Below, in pieces: positions 63,552-64,000 of a stretch of DNA of 64,000 nucleotides. A program made the position numbers and the translations under genes. The DNA lies in NCBI RefSeq assembly GCF_003226345.1, contig NZ_PDOF01000001.1, positions 310,001 to 374,000 of the forward strand, in the 5' to 3' direction. The notes under the pieces were generated by a model. The model had not been told where the DNA came from. It saw nothing but the letters and a program-made list of their open reading frames with translations, and searched no databases. The stretch is from Alteribacter lacisalsi (GTDB lineage: Bacteria > Bacillota > Bacilli > Bacillales > Salisediminibacteriaceae). The first letter of the stretch is position 1, and each line of letters starts with the position of its first letter.

Positions 63552-64000
63552 TGCTGGTCCGCTACTCGGTTTTCATCGTCCTTTTTCTGCTTTTTATACT
63601 CGAAGGAACCATCTATCAGATTTTTGCCCCGGATCTCCACGGTTTTAATTATACGCTTGTCCCTCGGTGGGTACTCGGTGTCATTGTTTTTGCCGGCATC
63701 CTTCAGGGCAGGGGAATCGGCTTGTCCTACGCCATCGGATTCGGGATTATGTATGACATTATTTATGCACCGCTTCTCGGTGTATACAGCTTCGGAATGG
63801 CCCTTGTGGTTTATCTAATGTCCGTGCCGGTTCCGTCTGTACAGAAGAACATGGGTATGACCATTCTGCTGGCCCTTTTGGCTATTACAGGTTTCGAGTA
63901 TTTTATTTACGGAATTTATTCCCTTATGGGCCTTGCGTCAATGCCTCATGATCAGTTTTTTTACTACAGACTTCTGCCTACGTTTGTCTTTAACGGCCTG
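63551..64000 (+). CDS. mreD: Rod shape-determining protein MreD (partial, runs off the window)
   Basis: The ATG at 63551 overlaps the mreC stop. The 150 visible residues are hydrophobic with five or so spans (VRYSVFIVLFLLFILEGTIY, GIGLSYAIGFGIMYDIIYAP) typical of MreD, the membrane component of the elongasome. The frame is open to the end of the window. In the family the full length is about 170 residues. Confidence 0.9.
   Translation, partial: MLVRYSVFIVLFLLFILEGTIYQIFAPDLHGFNYTLVPRWVLGVIVFAGILQGRGIGLSYAIGFGIMYDIIYAPLLGVYSFGMALVVYLMSVPVPSVQKNMGMTILLALLAITGFEYFIYGIYSLMGLASMPHDQFFYYRLLPTFVFNGL

Overview
The window is chromosomal DNA of a spore-forming, low/mid-GC Firmicute of the family Bacillaceae. 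The gene order from sdhCAB through gerE, racE, gerM, rph, tig, clpX, lonB, lonA, engB, hemAXCDBL, spoVID, ysxE, valS, folC, comC, spoIIB, maf, radC and mreBCD is, from memory, the same backbone as the Bacillus subtilis chromosome. Many proteins carry very acidic tails or linkers (GerM, the amino-acid-binding lipoprotein, PilN, PilO, the VanW-like protein). This fits a halophilic or haloalkaliphilic member of the family, but that is an inference. Nearly all genes are on the + strand.

Layout. 1-3.4 kb: succinate dehydrogenase. 3.4-4.6 kb: a FadR-like operator, acyl-CoA thioesterase ysmA, and gerE behind a sigma-K-type promoter. 4.6-9.7 kb: glcT-ptsG-ptsH-ptsI with a GlcT antiterminator/terminator leader, sitting between gerE and ysmB. 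9.9-15.6 kb: ysmB, racE, gerM, rph, ysnA, ysnB, tRNA-Gly, tRNA-Arg and a small unknown membrane protein. 15.7-25.5 kb: ysoA, tig, clpX, lonB, lonA and engB (protein folding and proteolysis). 25.8-31.3 kb: an MMPL-type exporter and a polar amino-acid ABC transporter. 32-38.5 kb: the heme operon from glutamyl-tRNA to uroporphyrinogen III. 38.7-41.7 kb: spore coat assembly (spoVID, a CotS-like paralogue, ysxE). 41.8-47.6 kb: a divergent small membrane protein, T-box-controlled valS, an ATP-grasp ligase and folC. 47.8-56.3 kb: a diguanylate cyclase, a VanW/G5-like surface protein, prepilin peptidase and pilM/N/O. 56.7-64 kb: spoIIB, aspA, maf, radC, mreB, mreC and the start of mreD.

Three non-genic patterns stand out. 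(1) Four intergenic arrays have a strict ~20-bp period. Each has its own core, yet every one of 22 units carries a stop triplet (21 TAA, 1 TGA), so the arrays place stops in all three forward frames. (2) A MITE-like dispersed repeat of about 180-230 bp, with imperfect ends of the form GCTGTTTTCG...CGAAAACAGC, occurs in four near-full and two relic copies. (3) A 31-codon open reading frame at 52169-52264 looks like the N-terminus of a PilB/GspE ATPase. It lies exactly where the missing motor genes of the pil locus would be expected, next to one of the dispersed repeats, suggesting that the pilus motor and pilin genes were deleted here.
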